64,000 nt of DNA from Zanthoxylum bungeanum (taxonomy: Eukaryota > Streptophyta > Magnoliopsida > Sapindales > Rutaceae): the NCBI GenBank assembly GCA_019454045.1, contig SKCR01036127.1:16204-80203 (forward strand), in the 5' to 3' direction. A program made the translations under genes and the position numbers. Below are positions 44,101-52,883 of this stretch, in pieces (within the stretch, counting starts at the first letter, position 1; every line of letters begins with the position of its first letter). The notes beneath the pieces are model-generated. The model was not told where the DNA came from and did not search any database. It worked only from the letters and a program-made list of their open reading frames with translations.

Positions 44101-47100
44101 TAGGTATATCTTCTTTTTAGTTTTAGTATATAATATATTCAATTTATTTATTAGGCATGATTTTAGTTTAAGTTTGGTAAATGTTTTATTTAATTGGTAA
44201 ATGGTTTAAATATTTTATTTAATGTTTAAATTAATATTTATTTATTTAATTTGGGATGTGTTTTATGGGCTTTGGGGGGCTAAATGGGCTGGGGTGCGAG
44301 GCTAGCAGCAAAACCAGAAACACCGACTCCGTTCGAACGCCAATTAGAACGTGGCACGAACGTCCGCAATCTGCACAGGTTCGAACGAAGTAACGAACGC
44401 AGCACCAACGAAGACAGTGAACTTGTGGAATGAACTTGATGACATACTTATTCCGAATTTCCCCTTCCGACCTCCGTTTCCCGCAATATCCTTAGCTAAA
44501 AAGGTAGTGCCTCCAATTGAGACTCATCATCGGGTTTCACATGCGAAAATGCAATGCCTACACAAGTGTTATTGGATGACATTGATTATTTACTTTGTCC
44601 TAATTGGATTAATTGGATTAATTCAATAATTAAACAATGACTTAATTGTAAAATTATAATTATCTCTACCATTTGAGGATATTATGGTAATTGTAAGTAT
44701 GTAATAACAGATGATTTTGACTTGATTTAATTGGATTAAATCAAAGTGTCAAACATTGAACTAATCCATTTCCTAATCCTTATTTTGATTTAATTGGATT
44801 AAATCAAAGTGATAGACAATGGAGATTAGTAAACTAATTATACATATTTGGACAAATTAGATTAAGCTCACCTAAAAGTTGATTACAACTTTTATTAATT
44901 AAAAATTACCTAAGTTTTGCTATAAATAGCAAGCTTTAGGAAGGTTTTAATTAAGCAAAGCTAAAACTTGAGAAAGTTAAATTTAAACAAGAATTAGAGA
45001 AATGAGCCTAAGTTAGAGAAGTGTTTAGAGAAACTTTGTGAGGTCTCTACAACATTTCATCTAGGAGAAATCAAGATTGGATCATGGGGTGAAGCTTGCT
45101 AGCATTGGAATCAAGATTTGATCTTGGAGTCAAGCTTGCTAATCCTTGGAAGTTCTCCAAACATTTCAACAAGAAGAAGTAAATTGGATATTTGATTCAA
45201 TCTTGCTAGGTAAGTTTGATCTTCTCCAAAAGCTATATTTTTCATTAGTGAGACATATAGTGTTGAATTATGTATTAGATACATAATGTTAAAATTAGGC
45301 TAATTAATTGTGTTAGGATGTTTTGGAAGTATAAACACAATAAACTTGTAATTGGGTCAAAATGTTTATGTTAGAAATAGACATAAAATTAGAGTTTGGA
45401 ACTCTAGATAATAACTTAGAGCTAAGGCTACCATTCTAGAATCACTTGACCATTTTTGGGTGACTTATAATTGTTAACGAGTCATTTCATTGTGAGATTC
45501 TAATTTGGTTTGTGTTTTGGATTCAAAATTTACGCAAGTGCGTATTTAGAATAAATTTATATTTTTGTAAAAATATTTGATATTTTGAAAAAGTTGATTT
45601 TTATTGTATAACATGTGTTGATATTGATTTTGATGTTAAAAATTAATTTTGGGTGTTTTTGAAGTGTTTAGGGAAGATCGGAAGAAATTAGAATAAAATA
45701 ATCTAATTCCTTCAGCTCTTTGGAGAGAGAGCTGAAGGTTGAAAGAAATTAAAAAAATAGGTGTTCAGTGCGCACCCAATCATATTTTTTTCCCATTTTT
45801 GAGTTTTCACACTCTGATTCAGCCCCGGTTTTTTCGTATACACTCGTAATGCAATATTTTATTTCATTAAATATTTTAAAATTACACCCATGCTTGATAT
45901 CCATGGGTTAGACCCATTTTCGCTGCGCGGGACACCGATCCGACCCTAATGGTTCCACATTCGCCCCAACAGAATGATATCAGTAGTAAGGCTTAACCAC
46001 ACAACACATGTTGCATGTTAGACATATATTTGAATCCATGCCTCTGTATTTTAATTTAATTATGCACAAGACATATTGGATATGTAAAACATGTTTTAAA
46101 TTAAAATTTTGACATAATTAAATTAATGACTTGATTGTCACAAATCTCCCATGATTAAATGATTATTTTATTTTAAGTAATAGTATTAGTAATGTTGGAG
46201 CATTTTTAGAAGGTCCGTATTGTCAATACGGAGATGAATGAGTTCTTACTACTTATATCCAATATCGTCATTAGTGTGAGGGTATAAGTGCTCGGAACTT
46301 AGGTCGCTCCGGTAAAACATTAGATGTAGCGTGATGAGTTAACACAGTCACCCAATATTGTCATTAGTGTGATGGTGCACATACAAAGCTCATTAGTGCA
46401 TATTGACAAGTATACACCTAGAACACGTCTTAATCCAACATCGTCATTTGTTCCAATCACTCTCTTTGACAGAATCTGGGTTCACTCCCTTTTTCTCGAT
46501 CACATCGTACAAATCTTTGCAGTGTAATATCTATCATTCGAGGTCTTCAGAGAGAGTAATTGGTTGCCATCAGCTTAATCATTGCGGCAGAATGTAAATC
46601 TTCCATTTCTATTTTAAGTTTAAGATTTAAAATGGAAATATGATACAATTGGGGCTGATTTTCACAAATCAAAGGTCACTGTTGCATCCAGAATCGTCGA
46701 AAATGGTGGATTTGACACTTCATTAGTCCAAATCTGACTCATGGGCCAATTTATAAATTTCTAAAACTTCTTAGGCTAAAATATAAATTTCAAAGACATC
46801 AGGGCTCAATTAAATTTACTAGGTTTGCTGAAAGTCCGACATGTGGCAGATGACGTGTCTGCTGATTGGATGGGAATTGCTGATGTGGTAGCTGCTGTAC
46901 CGGATGACTAGACCAGAATTATGAAGTGGCAGCTGTCTGTATTGGAAATATTGACGTGGCGATGACGTGTGAGCTGATTGTACCAGAATTGCTGACATGG
47001 TCGATGGATGTATCATGAATGCTGACGTGTCAATGACGTGACAACTAATTGTACCGGAACTGATGATGTGGCAATGACGTAGCTAATGACTGTACCAGAA

Positions 47101-50100
47101 CTACTAATGTGTGAGCTGACTATACTAGAACTGCTGACGTGGCTGATGTTGGTTTCTTTTTAGGTCCCAAGATCATAACAAGCATGAAAATAATGTGTGA
47201 ATACATCAAAGGAGGTAGCGGAATACTCACATCGATCGGTTGAGACGATTTGATGAAGAACAAAACTTGATTTCAGCCCTCCAAATTCTGCCACTGCAGT
47301 GCAGATTTTCTGTCCAAGAATTTCAGTTTTGCTTCATGAATTTGGGCCTCGAACTTGCGTCAAACAATTCCCGGCTCGTGGGTGGGTTTCCCTAACACCT
47401 TCGTATGCCTCTAAGGAGTGTGCTAGCACTTGGATTTGGTCACAAAACCTTCAAACATCCTCCCTCATTCACGCCATTTTCAGGCAGTGAGCAGCCCTTC
47501 ATTTGGGCGTGAGATAGAAAGGAGAGGGGAGAGAGAGAGTTGTCTAGGGTTTTACAAATTTTCATCTAATGAATAATTATTGAGTTAGCCATTTTTGTTG
47601 TTCACCTTTTGGTAAAACCATTTCACTTTTACCCTAAACTTGGTAGGTGTGGGTAAATGGTTTTTCAAAAAGCAAAACAAGGTACTTGGGTGGTAGGTAC
47701 ACCTACCACACATGGCCCCACATATTTGAATTCAAAATTCAAATATCTCTACGAACATTTGCCGCGGCTCGGTTCCGTTTAATCGGATTAAACGAACTTC
47801 CGTCGTTAAATAATTAAATCTAATTTAATTAAATATCGATGCCTCGCAAATATATTACGAACGTCGTTTACGAGTTAATTCTAAATTAATTCGTTCGTTC
47901 GCATTAAAGTCCGACTTTAATTTCGTAATGAAATCCAATTCATATTAATATATCCTATATATTAATTTTAGCCCATTCGAATAAATTAAATAGAAAAATC
48001 AAATTTAACTATTAAATTTATTTTACCGATTAATTCCAAATTAATCGCGTTCTCTCTATTTATACGATATTTTATCCCAGATAAAATATCTCCGTAATTA
48101 ATCCCAGATTAATTTTCTCTTTCATCGAATTAATCCCAGATTAATTAAAGTGTGAGTCATACATCATCGGTGAATCATTGGGAAGCGACCAATGAGATCC
48201 TCGGATATGTCGGCAGTAAATACGGTCGTCGGACTATCCTAACACGTAAGTACCAAGTACTACGTTTTACCGATTCACAAGACAATGTTGGCTTCTAGCA
48301 AAGCACCATGCCTACCCAATTCTCCGGAAATATCCTTACAGGAATGAATGATCTATATCAAGCGTAGTATACATCGTATAGTGCATATCGATCTAGTATC
48401 AGATGGTCACGTACTAGGCTTGGGGCTGGAGTTGTGTCTGCCCCGTACGAAGCACATGTCGGATGTCTGGTAACTAGTCTCTATAATCAGATATACATGA
48501 CCTAGTCATAATATCTCGATGGTCGCGCAGCACTTAAGAGCACTAATACCGTATCCTACGTGACATCATCTCCACTATGACTGGAGTGATACTTCCGTCT
48601 TGACATCACACCCAATACTCTACGATTCTCAATATACCCAGTATTGGCGTACACAGAATCGGTTAAAGCCCTAGACGACCTCAACCATTGTATATTGATT
48701 GTCGTAAGTATTAGCGGTGCAAGTCTCAGGTTAAGACCAAATACACCTACCCTGATGTCGGACTCTCATAGACACACAGTCATACTACCAATGGGATTCC
48801 GAGGGGGTATATCCAGAGCGAAGCTGTTTCCCGTACCATCGGTGAAACACAACCTTCTATTACACTTGCATGAGTATCCAATACCCAAATATATGAGAAC
48901 TATGCCGTTGTGCCTTCACAACGCGCACAAGTGCAATACTAGTCTTTTACGTATTTATCGATGTCCAATCTCGATAATACTCTGACGAGAGATATTTAAT
49001 GATTTATCCTACGTGGACTGATACTGTCTCATATCATTCTCCGTCCAGGAACAAATCATAGGGACCTCTCATCATTTATACATCTAAGGTGATCTAATCA
49101 CAAATGATAAGAGAGCAATCTCCTTTGTCGCATAGTTAATTTGTACAACAACACCATGATATGTACAAATAGTGACGTTATGGGTCATAATTGTCCAACA
49201 GCTGACACGTGTGTCGTCTTCAACCTCTGGAGCGCGTGTCGGCGCTTAGAGAGTGTTCTATCGGGCTCGTGAGGCGCATGCAGGCTAATCCGAACTCCGC
49301 TTGATCAATGAAAAATACCACTATGCTCGTCTCAATCTGAACAAACTGATGGTATACTCAAAACTGATTTTTGACAACTTTTCTGAAACTCGAATTTTCC
49401 AAACCGAGTTATATTCTTCGATTTTACGACCCCAATATATAATCAAAGCTCCTGATACCACTTGTTGTGATTCTCTGATCACTGAAAAGTATTTAATGAG
49501 GAAAAGCAAATTCTATTACTATAAGAACAAAATTTACAAGTGTTTAAATTGTACAAAAAATCTCATTCTCTTTACACTCTTTAAGCTTTCTTTACATGAA
49601 ACTTAATTGTTGGGATGATTTGAGCTCTCAATTAGCTCTCAATTTATAGTCAAAGCTACTACTCAAATGTCAATAAATGAATAATTTCCACCTAAAGTTG
49701 TTTGTAATTTTGCACCAATTTTCAAACTCCACCTAAAGTAGTTTGGAGGATCCTTGGAGGTGGATTCATACATATCACATGCATCTTTTGCAGCTGGTAT
49801 CAACAAATATCACTCCTCTTGAGAAGATTTGTTTTTTTTTCTTTTTTTTTTTTTTCTAATTTATAATTTGTGGGATATTTTGTTTCGCATTACAAAATTT
49901 CTTCGAAAAAAACAACTCTTTTAGGACAAAACTGTGCCACGTTGTGGCCAGATTTTTATTCATATTAGTGTGATTTTAGATTCTATCTCGTGGTTATTTG
50001 AGTAATTTTTTTTTTCTCAGGAAGGAATGTATCAATAAATGTTATGATATATGAGCTTGTGCTTGGTGTTTGGTTTTATTGGATATCATATCAGGATTGT

Positions 50101-50704
50101 TGGAGTTTTTCGATTAGTTCTTCAACTCGTGTCATTAGTTTGTTCCTGGTTTGAAATTGTGCAACCATGGATTGTCCTATGCACTTGTCTTACATGATTG
50201 TATTATTTATTTTGTATCATATGTTTGAAATATGTTCTCTGAATTCACACACAGCAAATTGATCGGGTTATATAAATTAATTTTTAATTTTAAATATATA
50301 TATATTTATAATTAAAATTTTAAAGTTTAATCCAAAATAATATTAAAAACATTGAAATTCTTAATTTTTTTCATTTTAAAATATAAAAAATTCCAAAAAT
50401 AATTATTTTTAATAAAAAAAAAAAAAAATTCATTTTCTAAAAAGTCAGGTCCGGATCGGGCTTGGCAAGTTGCCACTCTTAATCTGGTTATCATGGTTTT
50501 CGAAACATATCTTGTAGTGTTTGTTTGCTGCGAATCTAATTTACTGATTGCATAGAATTTACAGATGAATTTAAACAGACGATTAGAAAAGAAATAGAGA
50601 AACATAGGGACTGCAAAGACAAGCAAAAGATTCATGACTTGATTAGTGAAGATTTAGGGAGATTGAAAGGTTTGGATGAGATGCTTGACATGCAGGCTCA
50701 CTAG
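29188..50704 (+). CDS. LYR-motif (complex 1 LYR) mitochondrial protein, two exons around a 21-kb intron
   Basis: Exon 1 29188-29293 and exon 2 50565-50704 join in phase at an Asp codon to give 81 residues. Donor GTAAAA and acceptor TTTACAG are normal. The product starts MVLFFDLQDFILRGRVLKLY, continues LRTAHRAP and ends GRLKGLDEMLDMQAH, matching plant LYRM2-like proteins (EMB1793 type in Arabidopsis). Such small mitochondrial matrix proteins bind acyl carrier protein and help assemble respiratory complexes or iron-sulfur clusters. The motif that names the family reads Leu19-Tyr20-Met21 here, with Met in place of Arg. The start is uncertain: Asp9 begins exactly after a good-looking 3' splice site. 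Almost all of the intron is transposon (29303-49805). Whether it is still spliced efficiently is unknown. Confidence 0.8.
29303..29574 (-). repeat. Copia-C 3' LTR (left)
   Basis: 272 bp, TGTTGTGATTCTC ... GATTCAACA. It aligns with 49463-49805 but lacks about 70 bp present there. Its first base is 9 bp after the last base of LYR exon 1. Confidence 0.88.
30210..31062 (-). pseudogene. Copia-C integrase fragment
   Basis: Minus-strand frames, broken by stops and shifts, give an integrase C-terminal part: FDNNLSYSHLRVFGCLAVVHV, KLDARTTPCIFLGYG (30222-30404), and upstream traces of the catalytic core. It ends abruptly at 31062 where the family X LTR begins. Non-functional. Confidence 0.8.
32134..33404 (-). 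repeat. Gypsy 3' LTR (left), with internal deletion
   Basis: 1271 bp against 3051 bp for the other LTR. Apart from scattered substitutions and a small indel, the difference is one missing block that matches 42069-43859 of the right LTR. The junction at 32689-32692 is a GCAT shared by both breakpoints. The TATA box (minus TATATAAA, 32694-32701) remains, but everything just downstream of it, including the probable transcript start and R region, is gone. Confidence 0.9.
33405..33419 (-). other. Gypsy polypurine tract
   Basis: Minus sense AAAGTGGGGGCGAC directly before the 3' LTR start TGTAGGC. Confidence 0.8.
33550..34128 (-). repeat. 124-bp tandem array in the gypsy 3' UTR
   Basis: The landmark CTGACTAT recurs at 33593, 33717, 33845, 33969 and 34093, giving periods of 124, 128, 124 and 124 bp. 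The 128 comes from a small extra repeat of AACCC. Within each unit GGCACCTCGACCC occurs several times, so there is a shorter inner periodicity. Minus-strand frames through it give repetitive Gly/Arg/Val peptides and are not genes. Confidence 0.92.
34395..35885 (-). pseudogene. Gypsy integrase
   Basis: Minus-strand frame with an upstream linker of RNase H, the integrase zinc finger (HAGVCGPHMNR ... HCHDCQAQ), and the catalytic core with Asp in WGIDMIGEI, Asp in VVTDNGVQF and Glu in ANGAVEAANK. The C-terminal part from 34685 has RKGDLVLK and KFRPNWEGPYIV. An in-frame TGA at 34716 splits core and C-terminus; the residue expected there is Trp. The enzyme would insert the cDNA into the genome. Confidence 0.93.
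35889..36356 (-). pseudogene. Gypsy second (archaeal-type) RNase H domain
   Basis: WKMYFDGAVNYKGAGIGIVIV, NNTAEYEACAFGL and EIYGDSMLVVQQ carry the acidic residues of an RNase H fold distinct from the one fused to reverse transcriptase. This extra domain is known from Tat-lineage elements. It is separated from the preceding RT frame by a frameshift and from the integrase frame by an in-frame TGA at 35889-35891. Confidence 0.88.
36384..37935 (-). pseudogene. Gypsy reverse transcriptase-RNase H
   Basis: 37935-37327 gives an acidic linker and the RT N-terminus (MRPVKQKLRRMRPEWAEK). A frameshift or two destroys the next ~90 bp, where the VPKKDGK and CVDYRDLN motifs should be. 37241-36384 continues with PFGLKNAGATYQR, the YVDDMMV catalytic motif, LNPKKCVFGV, FLGKIQYISRFI and the first RNase H (AVYYLSKKVLPYE). 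Non-functional because of the breaks. Confidence 0.93.
37949..38956 (-). pseudogene. Gypsy protease region
   Basis: Contains the retropepsin-like segment CVMVDDGLSINVCPL with a DDG in the active-site position, then FTVLDIPATFALLLGRHWFH, a block typical of Tat and Athila pol. A frameshift joins it to gag at about 38965 and another to the RT linker at about 37945. Confidence 0.85.
38962..40458 (-). pseudogene. Gypsy gag
   Basis: Minus-strand gag in three frames: 40458-39880 (coiled coil MDQLENSLAKVTEQLQAL, then FEEQLPAQFKMPDMAKFNG), 39877-39650 (GAPVVWYHSLDKK ... AFLKQYV, the core gag fold) and 39650-38962 (RRPIGGTSG, and the knuckle-like CHFHQQKGHDTDNC). At least two frameshifts. The true start is probably one of the Met codons near residue 17 or 40 of the first frame. 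Confidence 0.9.
40500..40960 (-). repeat. Imperfect triplicate in the gypsy leader
   Basis: GTTTAAATGGCCCA recurs at 40561, 40704 and 40888, each within a larger similar block (CCCAACAAGCCCAT ... GATCCAAACGATGA). Spacing is 143 and 184 bp. It lies in the untranslated leader between primer site and gag. Confidence 0.7.
41491..41508 (-). other. Gypsy primer binding site for tRNA-Arg
   Basis: Minus sense TGGCGACTCCACTGGGGA, three bases from the 5' LTR. From memory of the plant tRNA-Arg(ACG) sequence it pairs with its 3' end with one mismatch. Use of tRNA-Arg is known in Ogre/Tat elements. Confidence 0.85.
42171..42490 (-). repeat. Tandem array of about 60 bp with TTCGAACG palindromes
   Basis: About six imperfect units, each with GCGTTCGTATGGCGTTTG-like and CGCGTTCGAACGGAAATG-like halves. 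TTCGAA palindromes recur regularly. It lies downstream of the LTR TATA box, so it is probably within the transcribed leader. Confidence 0.8.
42535..43010 (-). repeat. Three imperfect repeats of about 175-185 bp in the gypsy LTR
   Basis: Units begin near 42538, 42725 and 42900 with GGCGCGGCAAAGCATCGTGG-like sequence and contain ACTTACTAAGCCCATGCGCTCG-like blocks, with an inverted pair of GCCCC/GGGG stretches in between. Non-coding. Confidence 0.75.
44568..45971 (+). repeat. Right part of the interrupted family X LTR
   Basis: It continues the LTR begun at 31063. The sequence across 32133/44568 reads through without the gypsy and matches 63075-63050 in reverse complement. It contains the AAATCAAAGTG-rich segments and the AAGCTTGCTAG block also seen at 62450-62620. 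Confidence 0.85.
46450..46600 (-). pseudogene. Copia-C gag N-terminal fragment
   Basis: Minus-strand reading gives a start like MIKLMATNYSL, a stop (TGA) where copia gag has Trp, then after a frameshift CKDLYDVIEKKGVNPDSVKE, a standard copia gag segment. It is cut at about 46450 where family X leader sequence begins. Non-functional. Confidence 0.75.
46835..47146 (-). repeat. Imperfect short tandem repeats in the Copia-C leader
   Basis: Repeats of about 35-50 bp built from GCTGACGTGGC-like, ATGACGTG-like and GTACCAGAACTG-like blocks, at least six imperfect units. The solo LTR interrupts the array; the sequence resumes at 49206. Confidence 0.7.
47147..49200. mobile_element. Solo LTR of an unassigned retrotransposon
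   Basis: 2054 bp starting TGTTGGTTTC and ending GTCCAACA, flanked by a perfect 5-bp duplication GCTGA (47142-47146 and 49201-49205). There is no primer site, purine tract or coding frame next to it. It does not align obviously with the family X LTRs apart from the terminal TGTTGG/CCAACA. It lies in the leader of Copia-C. Confidence 0.82.
49463..49805 (-). repeat. Copia-C 5' LTR (right)
   Basis: 343 bp, TGTTGTGATTC ... GGTATCAACA, followed by the AATAT duplication. The primer site TGGTATCAGGAGC in minus sense (about 49450-49461) directly adjoins it. Confidence 0.9.
49811..50564 (+). other. Original part of the LYR gene intron
   Basis: The 754 bp after the Copia-C target duplication, T-rich and ending in the TTTACAG acceptor of LYR exon 2. 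Together with the 9 bp at 29294-29302 this gives an original intron of about 760 bp. Confidence 0.75.
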
Positions 50705-50954
50705 TAGGAAATTGCATTTGGTGCATTTAGGATATGAAACGAAAGTTGTCAAATTTGGAATTTTTCACTTTTTGTTCACTTTGTAAGCTACTAAAATTTT
50801 TTTGTTTCTTAAACTTTGAGAGCTGTAATTTCTGTATCTTTCTATTGTTGATGATATTTCCCTACTAATCTCTCAATAAAATTCAGCAATTTTCCCCTAC
50901 TCTTCCGGGGTCAATAGGTTTTGAATTCACTGAATATGTGATTGTCTTTTACTA

Positions 50955-51272
50955 TTTTGAAAATCGAATCAAACCGGCCGGTCAGACCGATTGAACCAGG
51001 TTTCGACTGTGAATCCAGTCCGGTTAATTAATAAAAATCGAGTAGCAAAAAAATCGGTCAAACCTGATAAAAATCAGTCAAAATCGATGAACCGGTTTAA
51101 TTTTTTATTTTATTTAATTTTAATTTTTTAAAATCAAAAACTAAAATTTAATATTTTTAATTAAATAAAACTATTTATAATATATTCCGATTCTACTAAT
51201 TTTTTAGGAACAATTTAACCGGTCGAACTATTGACTCATTGAACTTTTTGGATCAACCATCTGGTTATGAAA
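50955..51272. repeat. Probable MITE with GGTTTGAACCGG-type ends
   Basis: TTTTGAAAATCGAATC and GACCGATTGAACCAGG at one end mirror AACCGGTCGAACTATTG and ATCTGGTTATGAAAACA at the other, with an A/T-rich core. This fits a widespread class of small plant DNA elements. I could not fix a target duplication, so the borders are approximate. Confidence 0.5.
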
Positions 51273-51326
51273 ACATTGATGTCTTTGCAATTAGATACTG
51301 AGAATTGAGATGATCGAAGAAAGTAC

Positions 51327-51478
51327 CTCGGCATGAGCGAAGATGAAAGCGAGATAGTTGTTGAAATCGGGGAATTGGCTATAGTGCTGAAGCTGTTGCC
51401 AAATTTGAGACTTATGGCGAAATGTGTTGTTCAAGTACAACGCATATCTCTATCAGGCCTTCTTCTTTCGGTTGCCAT
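51327..51478 (-). pseudogene. Transportin-1 first-exon fragment, broken
   Basis: Minus-strand reading from the ATG at 51478 gives MATERRRP; in the next frame [14 protein letters not shown], then a TAA, and after a further shift [18 protein letters not shown] and [10 protein letters not shown], ending at a GTACTT splice-donor-like site at 51326. This matches the N-terminus of plant transportin-1 (a karyopherin-beta that imports M9-type cargo). The short segment normally linking ISP to SQIW is lost, with a frameshift and a stop. No further transportin exons are recognisable nearby, so I take it as a fragment. Confidence 0.75.
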
Positions 51479-52883
51479 ATCGGAAATAACTGTGAGCTCT
51501 GAATGATTGATTAAGTTGAGGTGATGATCGCGCGGAGAATTGTGATCACTGATCAGCGTGGTGGAACAATTCTTGGTTTCCAAAACTAACCCGAAACTCA
51601 CCGCTACTAAAATTTTTGTATCTAATTCAAAGATAAATCTACGATAATACCCTTGCATTTCAAGCTCAATTTTCAAATTTTTGCACCAATAGGCACTTGT
51701 TTTGGTTGTATTTCTAATTAATCCTCAAGTTTTTCTTATCATTATAGCGTGCCAAATTATGTATTTTGGCGCGTATTCTTCTTTGTGGGACCAGGTCTTT
51801 TAACCGTGTGCCGTACGTTATTGGCCGTTCATAGTATCCTACTCCGTATTTTGATCTTTTGGTGGTGGTTGACTATTTTCCACAAGTACAGACAAGATAA
51901 TTAATTCAAAATCGGCCACAATCTAAGTCTGTGGCAATTAAAAAAAAATGGTCTATTGAAATATTGACCATTTTTTATTTAAATAATTAGTCTTTTAGGT
52001 TTTCTTTGCAGTTGGCAATTGTGAGTGGTTAACTATTTCAAAAAGACAATTATGATTTAATTGGCTCAGGCTTTGAATATTTATCAAATTAAAACTGTGT
52101 GCAAAGTTTCCTGTTTCCATTCCAAGCAGAAAAACTTGTGCCGCCCACAGCGCCAAAATTTGAAGAGTATTACCACCATAATAGATTTGGTTAATAACAT
52201 ATACTTACCCTAATTGCTTACGATTTCTCAAAGAAAAATATATTTGTTCAATTCTATCAAATAGGACCCTAACACTTAGGGATAATAAAAATCCGAGTGG
52301 AGATGGAGCCTTGCGAGGACACAATATATATTAATGGCGAAAAAATAAATAATTCTTTATGTTCGTGGAATAGATGATTCAGGTATGAGCATTGACATTT
52401 CTAGTTAAATAGATGTAAAATTTTCATATGAATATTGAATAGGGACCTATACGGGGTCGCGAAGGCCCGATATATTAGAAGTGGGTAAGAGAATAATTTT
52501 CATATGATTAGAAAAATATAAAATTAGAAGAGTAATTTGAGCATTTGATAGGAATTAATTAATAATTAGGGACTTATTTGATACAAATTGGTAGCATATT
52601 ATTTATTTAAGAAAACGTAAGAATAAGTGGATCAAACTGCTATTATCCCATAGAGTAAATGCCGACAATCGAGGGCTAGCTTTGTTCAAATTTCATACCT
52701 AATTCGTTACCGTTTGAAAAAAATAAGCTTAACGTATATATAAAGGCACAAATCAGAGTTGGAATAAAACGGGAAAAAAAAAGTAAATAAAAAGACAAGA
52801 AACTGTTCTTTGAAGCAGAGTTTCAGTATTGAAGAAAAGGAATCGATTTCAATTTAGGGTTTTGGGTGAGTTGGTTGAAAAGA
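51479..52883. other. Spacer and presumed P4H promoter
   Basis: AT-rich, no gene recognised. The last ~90 bp, with GGGAAAAAAAAAGTAAATAAAAAG and then a purine-rich stretch before the ATG, should be the P4H leader. Confidence 0.5.

Larger units (their letters stand above)
32134..44562 (-). mobile_element. Ty3/gypsy Tat-lineage element, complete but decayed
   Basis: 12,429 bp with a perfect 5-bp duplication CAAGT (32129-32133, 44563-44567). Minus orientation: 5' LTR 41512-44562, primer site, gag, protease, reverse transcriptase-RNase H, a second RNase H, integrase, a 3' UTR with a 124-bp tandem array, purine tract, 3' LTR 32134-33404. The tRNA-Arg primer site, the second RNase H and the long repeat-bearing 3' UTR are typical of the Tat/Ogre group. 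Frameshifts and in-frame stops disable gag and pol. It is inserted in the family X LTR. Confidence 0.95.
41512..44562 (-). repeat. Gypsy 5' LTR (right), full length
   Basis: 3051 bp, from 44562 (TGTAGGCATTG in minus sense) to 41512 (TGTCCACA). A minus-strand TATATAAA box lies at 43861-43868. The ~1.8 kb missing from the other LTR (42069-43859) contains two tandem arrays, listed separately, and a second copy (about 43075-43187) of the block at 41930-42043 with AGTGGTACGTGG and TACAGACCGCACTACCGTCC. Confidence 0.92.
31063..46449 (+). mobile_element. Family X copia element, truncated, interrupted by the gypsy element
   Basis: A plus-sense LTR starts with TGTTGGAATTGGTGC at 31063 and ends GCCCCAACA at 45971; without the gypsy insertion and one duplicated pentamer it is about 2475 bp. 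It is followed by a degraded initiator tRNA-Met primer site (GAATGATATCAGTAG) and a leader that aligns with the minus-strand leader at 61625-61145 until about 46449. There the match stops and Copia-C gag sequence resumes, so gag, pol and the second LTR of this copy are lost. Confidence 0.8.
29303..49805 (-). mobile_element. Copia-C: intron-invading copia element, heavily nested
   Basis: Minus-strand copia element with LTRs at 29303-29574 and 49463-49805 and a perfect 5-bp duplication AATAT (29298-29302 and 49806-49810). In minus sense the primer site TGGTATCAGGAGC adjoins the right LTR and a GCAGGTGGAGAGGGAAAAT purine tract adjoins the left one. Remaining coding pieces are a gag start (about 46450-46600) and an integrase fragment (30210-31062). 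Reverse transcriptase is gone. The interior carries a family X element with a gypsy element inside it, plus a solo LTR. All of it lies in the LYR gene intron. Confidence 0.88.
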
